DNA from: DUPH01 sp035449085
Lineage (GTDB): Bacteria > Verrucomicrobiota > Kiritimatiellia > RFP12 > UBA1067
Length of the DNA: 23,330 bases
NCBI GenBank assembly: GCA_035449085.1
Contig: DAOTKE010000043.1
Coordinates: 1-23,330 of the forward strand
Direction: 5' to 3'
Positions within the stretch are counted from its first letter, which is position 1; every line of letters starts with the position of its first letter. Shown here in pieces: positions 1-7,168 of this stretch. The notes under the pieces were generated by a model. The model did no database searches, was not told the origin of the DNA, and worked only from the letters and a program-made list of their open reading frames with translations. A program made the translations under genes and the position numbers.

Positions 1-178
1 ATCGTCAATCACCAGGCGCGTAATGGGCGCGATTCATGATGAAGAGTCGTGTGTCGGCTCGGTTGGAACGTTTCCAGCCGCCTTGCCTTCAAGGTGTTGT
101 CACCCCTAACTCCTCTCCCGGGGGCCGCATCAGCCAAGTTGAAGAGCACCCGTGCGTCATCGGCCGATTGGAATCGGA

Positions 179-208
179 TTGCTGGGGAAAGGTGTTTTAG
201 CGCATAAT
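179..208 (+). promoter_or_regulatory. possible sigma70-type promoter of the mtlD gene
   Basis: A good -10 box, CATAAT (203-208), is preceded after 18 bases by a weak -35 box, TTGCTG (179-184). The expected start point near 215 leaves a leader of about 20 bases holding the GAGGAGG ribosome binding site. The -35 matches consensus at only three positions, so this is a tentative call. The rest of 1-178 shows no convincing gene: the frames open at the left edge close within about 110 bases and are not recognisable. Confidence 0.3.
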
Positions 209-235
209 GAGAGTCACGACGAGGAGGGTGAAGCG

Positions 236-1423
236 ATGCCGTTGTATGTTCATTTTGGCGCGGGCAATATCGGTCGCGCGCTGGCCGGGCCGATCTTTAG
301 CCGGGCCGGATATCAGGTGCTTTTTGTGGATGCGGTGCCGGAGATCGTGCGCGCGTTGCACGCGCGAGGCGCCTACCGCGTGGTGGTCAAGGACACCTTG
401 CCCCCCGGTGCTCCCGACACCTTGACGGTCACGGGTGTGGACGGCATCGATGTGCACGATCGGGAGGCGGTCAAGGCAGCGGTGGCGCGTGCCGACTTGA
501 TCGGCACGGCGGTCGGCGCGGCGCATCTGCCCGGCGTACTGACCGCGGTCGCGGCAGGCCTTCCGGAACGTGCGGGCCGCCCGGTTTCAGTCCTGTTTTG
601 CGAAAATCTTCACGGCCTTGCCCGTATGGCGCGCCAGACGCTTAGCCGAGTGCTGCCTGAAGGTTTCCCGTTGGATCAGCAGGTCGGTCTGGTTGAAACC
701 AGCATCGGCAAGATGGTGCCGCTGATGCCGCAGGAGGTGCGACGCAACGATCCGCTCGAGGTGTGGGGCGAGGCCTACAACGCGATCATTGCCGACCGCC
801 GCGGGTTTGTCGGCCCCGTTCCCGAAGGCATCGAAGGGCTGTTGCTTAAGAACTGTTTTCAAGCCTACGTCGATCGCAAGCTTTACGTCCACAACCTCGG
901 GCATGCCGCTTGTGCTTATCACGGCTTTCTGCGTGGCCACACGCTGATCTGCGATGCCGTCTGCGATCCCGTCGTGTTCGCCGAAACCCAAGCCGTCATG
1001 CAGGAATCGGCACGCGCGCTGGCGCGGCGCTATCCGCAGGAGCTGAATGCCGCAGGTCTGGCGGAGCACGTCGCGGATCTGCTGCGGCGTTTTGGTAACC
1101 GGGCACTGGGCGATTCCGTCTTCCGTGTCGGACGCGATCTGTCGCGCAAACTGGCTCCGGGGGATCGGCTGATCGGCGGATTGCGTCTGGTGCAGGCCGG
1201 GCAGGGCGACCTCGCGCCGGTTTGCCGCGCGATTGCAGCGGCGTTGCAGTTCGCGGCGGTGGACGAGGCGGGCCAGCCGTTCGCGCCTGACGTTGCGTTC
1301 CGCGCGCGTCTTGCGCAGGAAGGCGCGGCGGCTGTTCTGCGCGATCACAGTGGTTTGGATCCGTTGCACGATGCCGCGGCCTTGCGATTGATCACGTCGG
1401 AAGTTGCTAAACGGCAAGGTTGA
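236..1423 (+). CDS. mtlD: mannitol-1-phosphate 5-dehydrogenase family protein
   Basis: Predicted cytosolic NAD-dependent polyol-phosphate dehydrogenase (mannitol 1-phosphate to fructose 6-phosphate in the type enzyme), 395 residues, close to the family's usual length of about 380. The N-terminal Rossmann motif HFGAGNIGRA lies at residues 6-15. The long-chain polyol dehydrogenase catalytic signature K-x4-N-x2-H is present as K215, N220 and H223, within KLYVHNLGHAACAY. The start at 236 is chosen because GAGGAGG lies 7 bases upstream and the Rossmann strand begins at once; an upstream in-frame ATG at 152 would add 28 unrelated residues. It is followed by two sugar-metabolism genes on the same strand. 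No mannitol PTS gene (mtlA) is nearby, so the real substrate could be another sugar-alcohol phosphate. Family assignment is strong, substrate less so. Confidence 0.88.
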   Translation: MPLYVHFGAGNIGRALAGPIFSRAGYQVLFVDAVPEIVRALHARGAYRVVVKDTLPPGAPDTLTVTGVDGIDVHDREAVKAAVARADLIGTAVGAAHLPGVLTAVAAGLPERAGRPVSVLFCENLHGLARMARQTLSRVLPEGFPLDQQVGLVETSIGKMVPLMPQEVRRNDPLEVWGEAYNAIIADRRGFVGPVPEGIEGLLLKNCFQAYVDRKLYVHNLGHAACAYHGFLRGHTLICDAVCDPVVFAETQAVMQESARALARRYPQELNAAGLAEHVADLLRRFGNRALGDSVFRVGRDLSRKLAPGDRLIGGLRLVQAGQGDLAPVCRAIAAALQFAAVDEAGQPFAPDVAFRARLAQEGAAAVLRDHSGLDPLHDAAALRLITSEVAKRQG

Positions 1424-1493
1424 CAAGTGGCGGGGGATTTGGGACGCTGACACCACAGTCTGGTTATCAGACATTCCAATTGGGAGAGCGATT

Positions 1494-2534
1494 ATGGCAA
1501 AGAAGGGCGAGATTCGTGTCGGGATCGTCGGGTTCGGCTTCATGGGGCGCATGCACTATGGCAACTGGAAAAAGATGAAGGGTGCGCGGGTTGTCGCATT
1601 GTGCGATAAGAATCAGGCGCAGTTCACCGCGCCCACGGCCGGCGGCAACATCTCTGGCGCGGACACGACGACAGACTATGGCGATGCGGTGATTTATGAC
1701 GACTTTGACAAGATGCTGGCCGAGGCCAAGCCGGATGTCATCTCGCTGACGCTGCCCACTCCGCTGCATGTGCCGCTGACCATCAAGGCCCTTCAGGCCG
1801 GCGTCAGCGTGCTGTGCGAGAAACCGATGGCACTGACGGCAGCCGATTGCGACAAGATGCTCAAGGCCGCACGCTGTGCGCCCCGCGGCGCGAAACTGAT
1901 GGTGGCGCACTGCCTGCGTTTCTGGCCGTGCTACGTCTATCTCAAGAAGCTGGTGGACAGCAAGAAATACGGCAAGGTGATTGCGGCGTCGTTCCGCCGT
2001 TTCAGTGCGCCGCCCGGCTGGCAAAAGGGCACGAACTGGTTTGCGGACGAGAGCAAGAGCGGCGGTGTGGCACTCGACTTGCACATCCATGACACCGACA
2101 TGGTGAACTTCCTGTTCGGCATGCCTAAGGCGGTCACCAGCACCGCTGCCTATGACAAGAATGGCGCGATGCAATACATCTCCACGCTGTATGATGTGGG
2201 GGGCGCCGCGGTGACGGCGGAGGGAAGCTGGTGTATGACGGCGACCCTGGGCTTCGAGGCCAGCTATGTCGTGACCTTTGAGAAGGCGGTGGTGATCCTG
2301 GATGGGAAGCGCGAGAAACCGCTCTGTGTCTATCCCGCCAAAGGCGAGGCGTTTGTGCCGGCGCTGCCTGAAGGCGAGGGGTACGAATACGAAATCAAGT
2401 GGTTCCTCGATGTGCTGAAGGGCAAGAAGGTGCCGCCCGTCATCACGGCGGAGCAGTCGCGTGATTCGGTCAAGATCGTGGATGCGGAAAAACGGTCGGC
2501 CAGAACCGGCAGAACCGTGCGGCTGGCGAAATGA
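1494..2534 (+). CDS. Gfo/Idh/MocA family oxidoreductase
   Basis: Predicted NAD(P)-dependent sugar or cyclitol dehydrogenase, 346 residues. Residues 7-19 form the Rossmann motif (RVGIVGFGFMG). The family's catalytic CEKPMA motif is at 108-113 (Lys110), and GGVALDLHIHDTD at 190-202 is the usual substrate-site helix with its conserved histidine. The start at 1494 follows GGGAGAG at a normal distance; the longer open frame from 1404 would overlap the preceding gene and precedes the Rossmann fold with 30 unrelated residues. It lies 70 bases after mtlD and 45 before a TIM-barrel isomerase gene. A Gfo/Idh/MocA enzyme beside an AP-endonuclease-2-like isomerase is the common pairing in inositol and oxidised-sugar catabolism. 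The substrate cannot be read from sequence. Confidence 0.88.
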   Translation: MAKKGEIRVGIVGFGFMGRMHYGNWKKMKGARVVALCDKNQAQFTAPTAGGNISGADTTTDYGDAVIYDDFDKMLAEAKPDVISLTLPTPLHVPLTIKALQAGVSVLCEKPMALTAADCDKMLKAARCAPRGAKLMVAHCLRFWPCYVYLKKLVDSKKYGKVIAASFRRFSAPPGWQKGTNWFADESKSGGVALDLHIHDTDMVNFLFGMPKAVTSTAAYDKNGAMQYISTLYDVGGAAVTAEGSWCMTATLGFEASYVVTFEKAVVILDGKREKPLCVYPAKGEAFVPALPEGEGYEYEIKWFLDVLKGKKVPPVITAEQSRDSVKIVDAEKRSARTGRTVRLAK

Positions 2535-2579
2535 CCGTGTTGGCAATGGACGATACAGGACGAACGAAAGGGAGACTAC

Positions 2580-3398
2580 ATGAATCTGTGCGGAAATAGG
2601 TGGCCGATCGGCGTGTGTAGCTGGTCGTTCCAAAAAGGCATCGACGAGATCGGGACCGCGATGACGGCGATGGGGATCAACCACATCAATCTGGCTATCG
2701 CGCCCGCGTTGGGCCCGGACGGTGACGCCTACCTGGAGGCGGTGCAGCGGCAGGACTGGGTGATTACGGCCGGCATGATGAATTACGACTACGAGGATTA
2801 TTCCACGCTGGAGACGATCAAGGTCACGGGCGGCATCGCGCCTGATGAGCATTGGCCGGCGAGTGGCGAGGCCTTTGCCAAGGCCGCGAAGATCACCGCG
2901 CAGTTGGGGTCGTCCGCCATCATGATGCATGTGGGGTTCCTGGATCACACGAACGCCGCCTATGCCAAGAAGTTTTATGACCGCGTGCGTTATCTCGGCG
3001 ATGCGGCGGGCGAGGCCGGCGTGACGCTTTTGATGGAAACCGGACAGGAGTCGGCCGAGGACTTGCAGCGGTTCGTCGAGACGCTCAACCACCCGAACGT
3101 CCTGCTCAATTTCGACCCGGCCAACCTCATTCTTTACAACAAGGATGAGCCTCTGTCCGCCTTCCCGCGCTTGGCTCCGTGGGTGCGCCACATCCACATC
3201 AAGGATGCGGTCCGCACGGCCACGCCCGGAACCTGGGGCAGTGAAGTGGTGTGGGGTTCCGGCCAGGTCAACAGCTTTGCCTTCCTCGACACCCTGGCCG
3301 CGTGCGGGTACGAGGGGGCGGTCGTGGTCGAGCGTGAGGCTGGCAACCAGCGCGTCAAGGATATCGCGACGGCGGTGCGCCGTTTGCGGTCGTACTGA
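2580..3398 (+). CDS. sugar phosphate isomerase/epimerase (AP_endonuc_2 TIM barrel)
   Basis: Predicted 272-residue TIM-barrel isomerase or epimerase of the xylose-isomerase-like/hydroxypyruvate-isomerase superfamily. The N terminus PIGVCSWSF (9-17) is typical of the first barrel strand. Likely divalent-metal ligands lie where the family has them: E153 in LMETGQ, D179 in NFDP, the histidines of HIHIKDA (204-210), and E251/E253 in VVVERE. AAAGGGAG lies just upstream of the ATG. It sits 45 bases after the Gfo/Idh/MocA gene and 8 bases before the CPBP gene, so the plus-strand genes are probably one operon. The substrate is unknown; D-tagatose/L-ribulose epimerases and inosose isomerases have the same fold. 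Confidence 0.85.
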   Translation: MNLCGNRWPIGVCSWSFQKGIDEIGTAMTAMGINHINLAIAPALGPDGDAYLEAVQRQDWVITAGMMNYDYEDYSTLETIKVTGGIAPDEHWPASGEAFAKAAKITAQLGSSAIMMHVGFLDHTNAAYAKKFYDRVRYLGDAAGEAGVTLLMETGQESAEDLQRFVETLNHPNVLLNFDPANLILYNKDEPLSAFPRLAPWVRHIHIKDAVRTATPGTWGSEVVWGSGQVNSFAFLDTLAACGYEGAVVVEREAGNQRVKDIATAVRRLRSY

Positions 3399-3406
3399 AC
3401 GCTGTC

Positions 3407-4015
3407 ATGCCCAAGCATTTCTGGCCCCTCATCGTGTTGGCAGCCGTAGGCTTCGGATGGGTCTTCGGCTGCCCGCACGGCAATTTCTGGATCAAAATCA
3501 CGGTGACCGTCTGCGCCTTGTGTACGGGTGCTTGGCGGGTCGCCGGGGTGCCGTGCCGCCGCAGCGAGTGGCGCTTGAACGAAGTGCTGATCGGCGTCGG
3601 CGCGGCGATCCTGCTGTATGGGATTTTCTGGGCCGGTGACGCACTGGCGGCGGCGGTTTTCGGCTTTGCGCCGAAACAGGTGGAGGCGATCTACGCGATC
3701 CGCGAGCTAGGACACCCCTGGGTGGTGGGTGCAGTGCTGCTGCTGGTGACCAGTCCGGGCGAGGAGCTGTTTTGGCGCGGTTATGTGCAGGGGCATGCGG
3801 TTTTGCGCTGGGGCAGTAAACGGGGCTTTGCGATTGCCGCGCTCCTGTACGGGGCGGTGCATCTCGTGTCGGGGAATGTCATGCTGGTGCTGGCGGCGCT
3901 GGTGGCGGGCCTTTTCTGGTGTGCGCTCTATGCCTGGCGCGGGAATCTGACGGCGTGCATCGTGTCACACGCGCTCTGGACGGTCGGCGTCTTTCTGCTC
4001 TTCCCGATCCGCTGA
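3407..4015 (+). CDS. CPBP family intramembrane glutamic endopeptidase
   Basis: A 202-residue polytopic membrane protein with about six hydrophobic segments. It carries the CPBP (Abi/CAAX-like) protease motifs: EELFWRG at residues 119-125 (E119, E120, R124), a histidine on a later helix (VHLVSG, H152) and a third conserved site (SHALWT, H188). The family cleaves substrates within the membrane; in bacteria the targets are mostly unknown. It begins 8 bases after the sugar isomerase stop, without an obvious ribosome binding site of its own, so translational coupling is likely. Its last 51 bases overlap, tail to tail, the end of the convergent iron-sulfur gene. A role tied to the sugar genes is not evident. 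Confidence 0.82.
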   Translation: MPKHFWPLIVLAAVGFGWVFGCPHGNFWIKITVTVCALCTGAWRVAGVPCRRSEWRLNEVLIGVGAAILLYGIFWAGDALAAAVFGFAPKQVEAIYAIRELGHPWVVGAVLLLVTSPGEELFWRGYVQGHAVLRWGSKRGFAIAALLYGAVHLVSGNVMLVLAALVAGLFWCALYAWRGNLTACIVSHALWTVGVFLLFPIR

Positions 4016-5038
4016 CGTTGCCAGCGACATGGCGCCGGTCGGACAGGCCTCCGCGCAGGCCGAAAGGATCTCGGACGGAATCTCGCTCCAGGTGCGTCCG
4101 AGTGGCGGTGCGATGCGCGCCGCGAAGCCGCGTCCCTGAAAGGTGGGCGCGATGGACGCTTGCCGGGACTGGGCAGTGCGGACACAGATGCCGCACAACA
4201 CGCAGCGCGCGGCATCGAAACGGAAGGCCCCCGCTCGTCCGCGCGTCATGCTTCCGTATTCTCCGGCATAGGCGGACTGACGCGCGCTGTTTTCCTCGCA
4301 CAGCTCGCGCAGGCGGCAATTGTCAGGCTTACGGCACCCGCACTGCATGCAGCGCATCGCTTCATAGGACGCGCCATCGCGTGTGAGGCCGGTCGTTGTG
4401 GTGTCTGCTGGCGCGCGTCGGGGGCCGGGCTCGGCGCTCAGCGCGCGCATCATTGTTTCATCGGGACGCGGCATCCGCGAACGAAAGCGTGCAGGGGGGG
4501 GGACAGGTGGAGGTAGACGGTCTGTCGCCGTCTGTGGTGTGGCGCCGGACAGCCAACGGTGCAGGACGCAGATCGCCACAGCGCCGCCCATTGGCCGACG
4601 GCGGCATGCTTTCTCGCACGGCGCGTCGTCTCCACACGTTATGGGATAGTCGCGAGCCAAACGTGAGGCTTCCGGCCAATGCCCTTCGGTGATCGCCTCA
4701 AGCATCTGCGGCACAGGAAGGCCGGACGGGCATGCCAACTGGCATGGGGCCTCGCAATCGGCGGGATGGTTGCTGAGCAACAGTTCCACAGCGTCACGGC
4801 GTGCCCGCAATGCGGCTGGCGAGGCGGTGAGGATCGACATCGCGTCGTGAGGCGGTGTCGCGCATGCCGGCAGCAGACGCCCCGAAACCGAATCCTCAAC
4901 CGTGCATATGCCGCAGCTGCCGGTGGGGTGAAGCCCCTCCCGATGGCAGAGAACCGGTATTCGGATGCCCGCACGCGAAGCCGCGTCGTATACGGTCGTT
5001 GCACCAGCGAGGCGGACGGCTATACCGTCGATGGTCAT
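3965..5038 (-). CDS. multi-cluster iron-sulfur protein: 2Fe-2S, GltD/DPD-like and 4Fe-4S segments
   Basis: Predicted 357-residue electron-transfer protein with no recognisable flavin, NAD or molybdenum domain. In order: a NuoG/hydrogenase-type 2Fe-2S domain (C31, C42, C45, C59); a junction SNHPADCEAPCQLACP (89-104) where the HPxDC of the NuoG (His)(Cys)3 site runs directly into a GltD/dihydropyrimidine-dehydrogenase-like cluster motif (C95, C99, C103, then C135, C141, C145); a proline-rich linker near 175-190; a Cys-rich CMQCGC segment (C230, C233, C235, C241, C247); and a ferredoxin-like end with C279, C282, C285 and C332 before Pro. The second ferredoxin cluster looks incomplete. The ATG at 5038 shares its A with the TAA of the rnk-like gene (TAATG), so the two are coupled. 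It is probably a redox adaptor for a complex encoded elsewhere. Confidence 0.75.
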   Translation of the reverse strand: MTIDGIAVRLAGATTVYDAASRAGIRIPVLCHREGLHPTGSCGICTVEDSVSGRLLPACATPPHDAMSILTASPAALRARRDAVELLLSNHPADCEAPCQLACPSGLPVPQMLEAITEGHWPEASRLARDYPITCGDDAPCEKACRRRPMGGAVAICVLHRWLSGATPQTATDRLPPPVPPPARFRSRMPRPDETMMRALSAEPGPRRAPADTTTTGLTRDGASYEAMRCMQCGCRKPDNCRLRELCEENSARQSAYAGEYGSMTRGRAGAFRFDAARCVLCGICVRTAQSRQASIAPTFQGRGFAARIAPPLGRTWSEIPSEILSACAEACPTGAMSLATSADREEQKDADRPERV

Positions 5039-5454
5039 TAGAGATGGAGGTCTCCGGCCGCCTCGGGCTGATAGAGAACCTTTTCGATCATCAGTCGCCT
5101 GGTGCCGGCCGGCACGCTCCATTCGATCGTGTCGCCTTCGGCATAGCCCAGTACGGCGGTGCCGACCGGCGAGATAACGGAGACTTTTCCGGTATCGACA
5201 TCGGCATCTTGCGGAAAAACCACGGTCATCTCAAAGGGCTTGCGGGTGTCCAGATCCATCAACCGCAGGCGCGAATTCATGGTGACCACATTCGCCGGGA
5301 GCGTATCAGGCGTCACAATCGTGGCCTTTTTCAGCTCCTCTGCCAGTGCGGAAAGATCTTTGCGGTCGCGATCATGTACAGTTCCGCCGCCCTCCAACAA
5401 CTCTTGGAGTTTCTTGAAATCGTTTTGTGTGACATAAAGTTTACGTTGCTGCAT
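5038..5454 (-). CDS. rnk: Rnk-like nucleoside diphosphate kinase regulator (GreA/GreB C-terminal fold)
   Basis: A 138-residue protein matching the size and layout of Rnk: a short N-terminal helical part beginning MQQRKLYVTQNDFKKLQELL and a GreA/GreB-like C-terminal domain (about 55-130) with the typical ISPVGTAVLGYAEGD segment. Rnk binds RNA polymerase but lacks the long Gre coiled coil, so it is not expected to act as a cleavage factor. GAAGGAGA lies 5 bases upstream of the ATG, and a near-consensus promoter lies about 40 bases further up. The gene is coupled through TAATG to the iron-sulfur gene downstream, an association I do not recognise from elsewhere. Alternative: a divergent GreA-family protein with another partner. 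Confidence 0.82.
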   Translation of the reverse strand: MQQRKLYVTQNDFKKLQELLEGGGTVHDRDRKDLSALAEELKKATIVTPDTLPANVVTMNSRLRLMDLDTRKPFEMTVVFPQDADVDTGKVSVISPVGTAVLGYAEGDTIEWSVPAGTRRLMIEKVLYQPEAAGDLHL

Positions 5455-5491
5455 GGATTCTCCTTCATAACCAGTCGTGGAAAACGCTCAC

Positions 5492-5520
5492 ATTATACCA
5501 TGCTGGGTAAACCCTTTCAA
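5492..5520 (-). promoter_or_regulatory. sigma70-type promoter for the rnk-like gene and iron-sulfur gene
   Basis: On the minus strand TTGAAA (5520-5515) and a perfect TATAAT (5497-5492) are separated by exactly 17 bases. Transcription would start near 5485, giving a leader of about 30 bases with a strong ribosome binding site. The spacer contains the inverted repeat GGGTTTACCC (5505-5514), a possible but unproven operator. Confidence 0.75.
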
Positions 5521-5580
5521 GCCACGAGAAAGGAAAGTCTGCAAGAAGTCTGCGAAAACACGCGGTTGGTCGGGCGACGG

Positions 5581-5617
5581 AAACAAAAAAGGCTTGTCTA
5601 CCGTAGCAAACAAGCCC
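5581..5617 (-). terminator. rho-independent terminator downstream of the tRNA
   Basis: Read on the minus strand, a 7-bp stem (GGCTTGT paired with ACAAGCC, 12-base loop, 5616 to 5591) is followed by TTTTTTGTTT (5590-5581). It begins 8 bases after the CCA end of the tRNA and would end the tRNA transcript and any read-through from the ATPase operon before the rnk promoter. Confidence 0.8.
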
Positions 5618-5624
5618 TGAAAAA

Positions 5625-5700
5625 TGGTGGCGGGTGAGGGTCACGATCCCCCGACCTGCGGATTATGATTCCGACGCTCTACCAACTGAGCTAACCCGCC
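5625..5700 (-). tRNA. tRNA with CAU anticodon, probably elongator tRNA-Met
   Basis: A 76-nt cloverleaf folds completely: 7-bp acceptor stem (GGCGGGT with ACCCGCC), 4-bp D stem GCTC/GAGC, an anticodon arm with loop ATCATAA (anticodon CAU), a 5-base variable loop, a 5-bp T stem GGGGG/CCCTC, and an encoded CCA end. G1-C72 is paired, which argues against the initiator. CAU could also be tRNA-Ile2 (lysidine-modified). Odd points: the T loop is ATCGTGA, so the almost universal T54 and A58 are A and T, and position 27-43 of the anticodon stem is a T-C mismatch. It has its own promoter and terminator. Confidence 0.9.
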
Positions 5701-5714
5701 GAAAAAGTTCCATT

Positions 5715-5743
5715 ACTTTATATCATCGTCTTGCGCCTGTCAA
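5715..5743 (-). promoter_or_regulatory. promoter of the tRNA gene, overlapping the HAD stop codon
   Basis: On the minus strand a consensus -35 TTGACA (5743-5738) precedes TAAAGT (5720-5715) at 17 bases, or TATAAA (5722-5717) at 15 bases. The start point would fall a few bases before the tRNA 5' end at 5700. The -35 box overlaps the TGA of the HAD hydrolase gene, so the tRNA can be transcribed independently of the ATPase operon. Confidence 0.7.
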
Positions 5744-6654
5744 TGACACGACTCATTTTTTTCGGGATCCAAAACCTGGCAGTGAAACGCGGAAAGCCAA
5801 GGCGGCGTATCGGGCAGCAAAGCTTCGAACGCCGCGATCAGCCCCTGCTCGTATGCTCCTGCGTAGGTGCCGGCGAGAAACCGGGGATACGCCTCGTCGC
5901 AGAAGCGCTCCCACGCGCGTTCCTCCGCACCGGGGCCGATCGGATAAAAGAGGACGCCGGCCGCGCGCGCCGCGGCGAGGTCGCCTTGCGCATCGCCGAT
6001 CAGCAGGATATGGTCCAGGGGATAGCGTCCGTCAGAGGCCAGCCGCAGGTGTTCGGCCTTGCTGCCTTTCTCCTGCCCGGCGATCAGACTGACGTAGCCG
6101 GTCAGCCCGTGCAGATCCCACTCTTTGATCAGGGCGGCCTCCGGCGTCTGCGAAACGACCAGCGCGTCGCTTGAGGCATGGATCATCGCGAGCGCCCGCA
6201 CCGCGCCGCCAAAGGGCGGCACCGGGCGCATGCGGGCGTCGATGTCGGCGTTGAGCTTCAGACTCCAATCCAGCACACGCGCCAGCTCTGGATCCTGCGT
6301 GCGCGCGACCTCTTCCTTCAGCGACGGATTGCCCAGCGGCAGACCGGAGTGGACGTACGCGCGTAACGCATCCGTCGCCGGCAGCGTGACGCCGGATTCA
6401 CGCACGCCGGGATAGTCGCGCAGCAGCTCGAACACGCGGAGCAACGCCGGGAAACGGTTGCTGCCGCGCGTCTTGGATTGGAGATTGACGAACTCCGCGC
6501 AGGCGCACAGCGCGCCGGCGCACGCTTCCAGCCCCCAGTGCCGGATGATGGCGGGGAAGAAGTGCTCCCGCTGCTTGACCGTCATGGTGTCAAAGACACA
6601 ACCGTCGGAATCAATGCCCACAAGCGTATCGTGGTGTTTGGGCAACGCCAGCAT
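5740..6654 (-). CDS. HAD family hydrolase
   Basis: A 304-residue haloacid-dehalogenase-superfamily phosphatase. Motif I is GIDSDGCVFD (13-22) with D15 as nucleophile and D17 as acid/base; motif II is VVSQTPE with S168; motif III/IV has EKGSKAEHL (lysines 196 and 199) and LIGDAQGD (D221, D225). The large insert between motifs I and II (about 25-160) is a helical cap. The start lies 2 bases after the atpK stop, so it is probably translationally coupled to the ATPase operon as its last gene. The substrate is unknown; phosphoglycolate-like phosphatases share these motifs. Why it follows the ATPase is not evident from sequence. Confidence 0.85.
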   Translation of the reverse strand: MLALPKHHDTLVGIDSDGCVFDTMTVKQREHFFPAIIRHWGLEACAGALCACAEFVNLQSKTRGSNRFPALLRVFELLRDYPGVRESGVTLPATDALRAYVHSGLPLGNPSLKEEVARTQDPELARVLDWSLKLNADIDARMRPVPPFGGAVRALAMIHASSDALVVSQTPEAALIKEWDLHGLTGYVSLIAGQEKGSKAEHLRLASDGRYPLDHILLIGDAQGDLAAARAAGVLFYPIGPGAEERAWERFCDEAYPRFLAGTYAGAYEQGLIAAFEALLPDTPPWLSAFHCQVLDPEKNESCH

Positions 6655-6656
6655 GG

Positions 6657-7124
6657 TTAGATCTTGACCTGGAGCACGGCGATCAGGGTGAAGACCATCG
6701 TGAAAATCGCGACGGTCTCGACGATGCCGAGCGCCGCGAAATAGTTGGTGAGGCCCTGTCCGGTTTCAGCCTGCGCGTCGCAGGCAGACGCGGCGGCACG
6801 CCCTTGAAACAGGGCGGAGAAACCGATGGCCAGTCCGGAGAAGATGCCGAGAATGAGCAGCGGCAGGCCGGCGGCGGCTTTGCCGAACATCACGAACATC
6901 AGGATCATGCCGTACAGAGTCTGCGTGATCGGCGCGCCGACCAGGCCGAGCAGAATGAAGGGCGCGGGCTTATTCTGAGCGTAGCACTTCTTCCAGGCGC
7001 CCATGGCCGAGGTCGCCGCGAATCCGGTGCCGAATGCCGATCCGGTGGCGCTGAGCCCGAGACAGGCGACCGCACCCGCGACGCCCATGGCTTGGTTCAT
7101 GATGGTGACGGTTTCAGGGTTCAT
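6657..7124 (-). CDS. atpK: V/A-type ATP synthase subunit K (membrane rotor ring)
   Basis: A 155-residue proteolipid with two fused hairpins and four membrane helices, the size of the double-hairpin K subunits of V/A-ATPases. The ion-carrying carboxylate is E136 in LGIVETVAIF of the last helix. Helix 2 reads APITQTLYG (64-72) and helix 3 contains ALFQGR with Q107. These correspond to T64, Q65, Y68, Q110 and E139 of Enterococcus hirae NtpK (known from memory), which coordinate Na+, so a Na+-translocating ring is inferred. AAAGGAGA lies 7 bases upstream, an unusually clear ribosome binding site for this operon, fitting the need for many K copies. A repeat-rich hairpin separates it from atpI. Confidence 0.92.
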   Translation of the reverse strand: MNPETVTIMNQAMGVAGAVACLGLSATGSAFGTGFAATSAMGAWKKCYAQNKPAPFILLGLVGAPITQTLYGMILMFVMFGKAAAGLPLLILGIFSGLAIGFSALFQGRAAASACDAQAETGQGLTNYFAALGIVETVAIFTMVFTLIAVLQVKI

Positions 7125-7168
7125 GTGTGTTCTCCTTTTAGGATGTCAGGTGTTGAGGTTGAAAGACG

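Noticed and set aside
1..112. C-terminal end of a gene entering from the left
   Set aside because: Short frames are open at the edge (for example to a stop at 37-39), but none is recognisable; it cannot be supported without upstream sequence.
1467..3197. A 576-codon minus-strand open frame across the Gfo/Idh and isomerase genes
   Set aside because: Low-complexity Arg/His-rich translation, no motifs, and it overlaps two genes with clear family signatures.
5625..5700. Initiator tRNA-fMet
   Set aside because: G1-C72 is a normal pair and the anticodon stem lacks the three G-C pairs of initiators.
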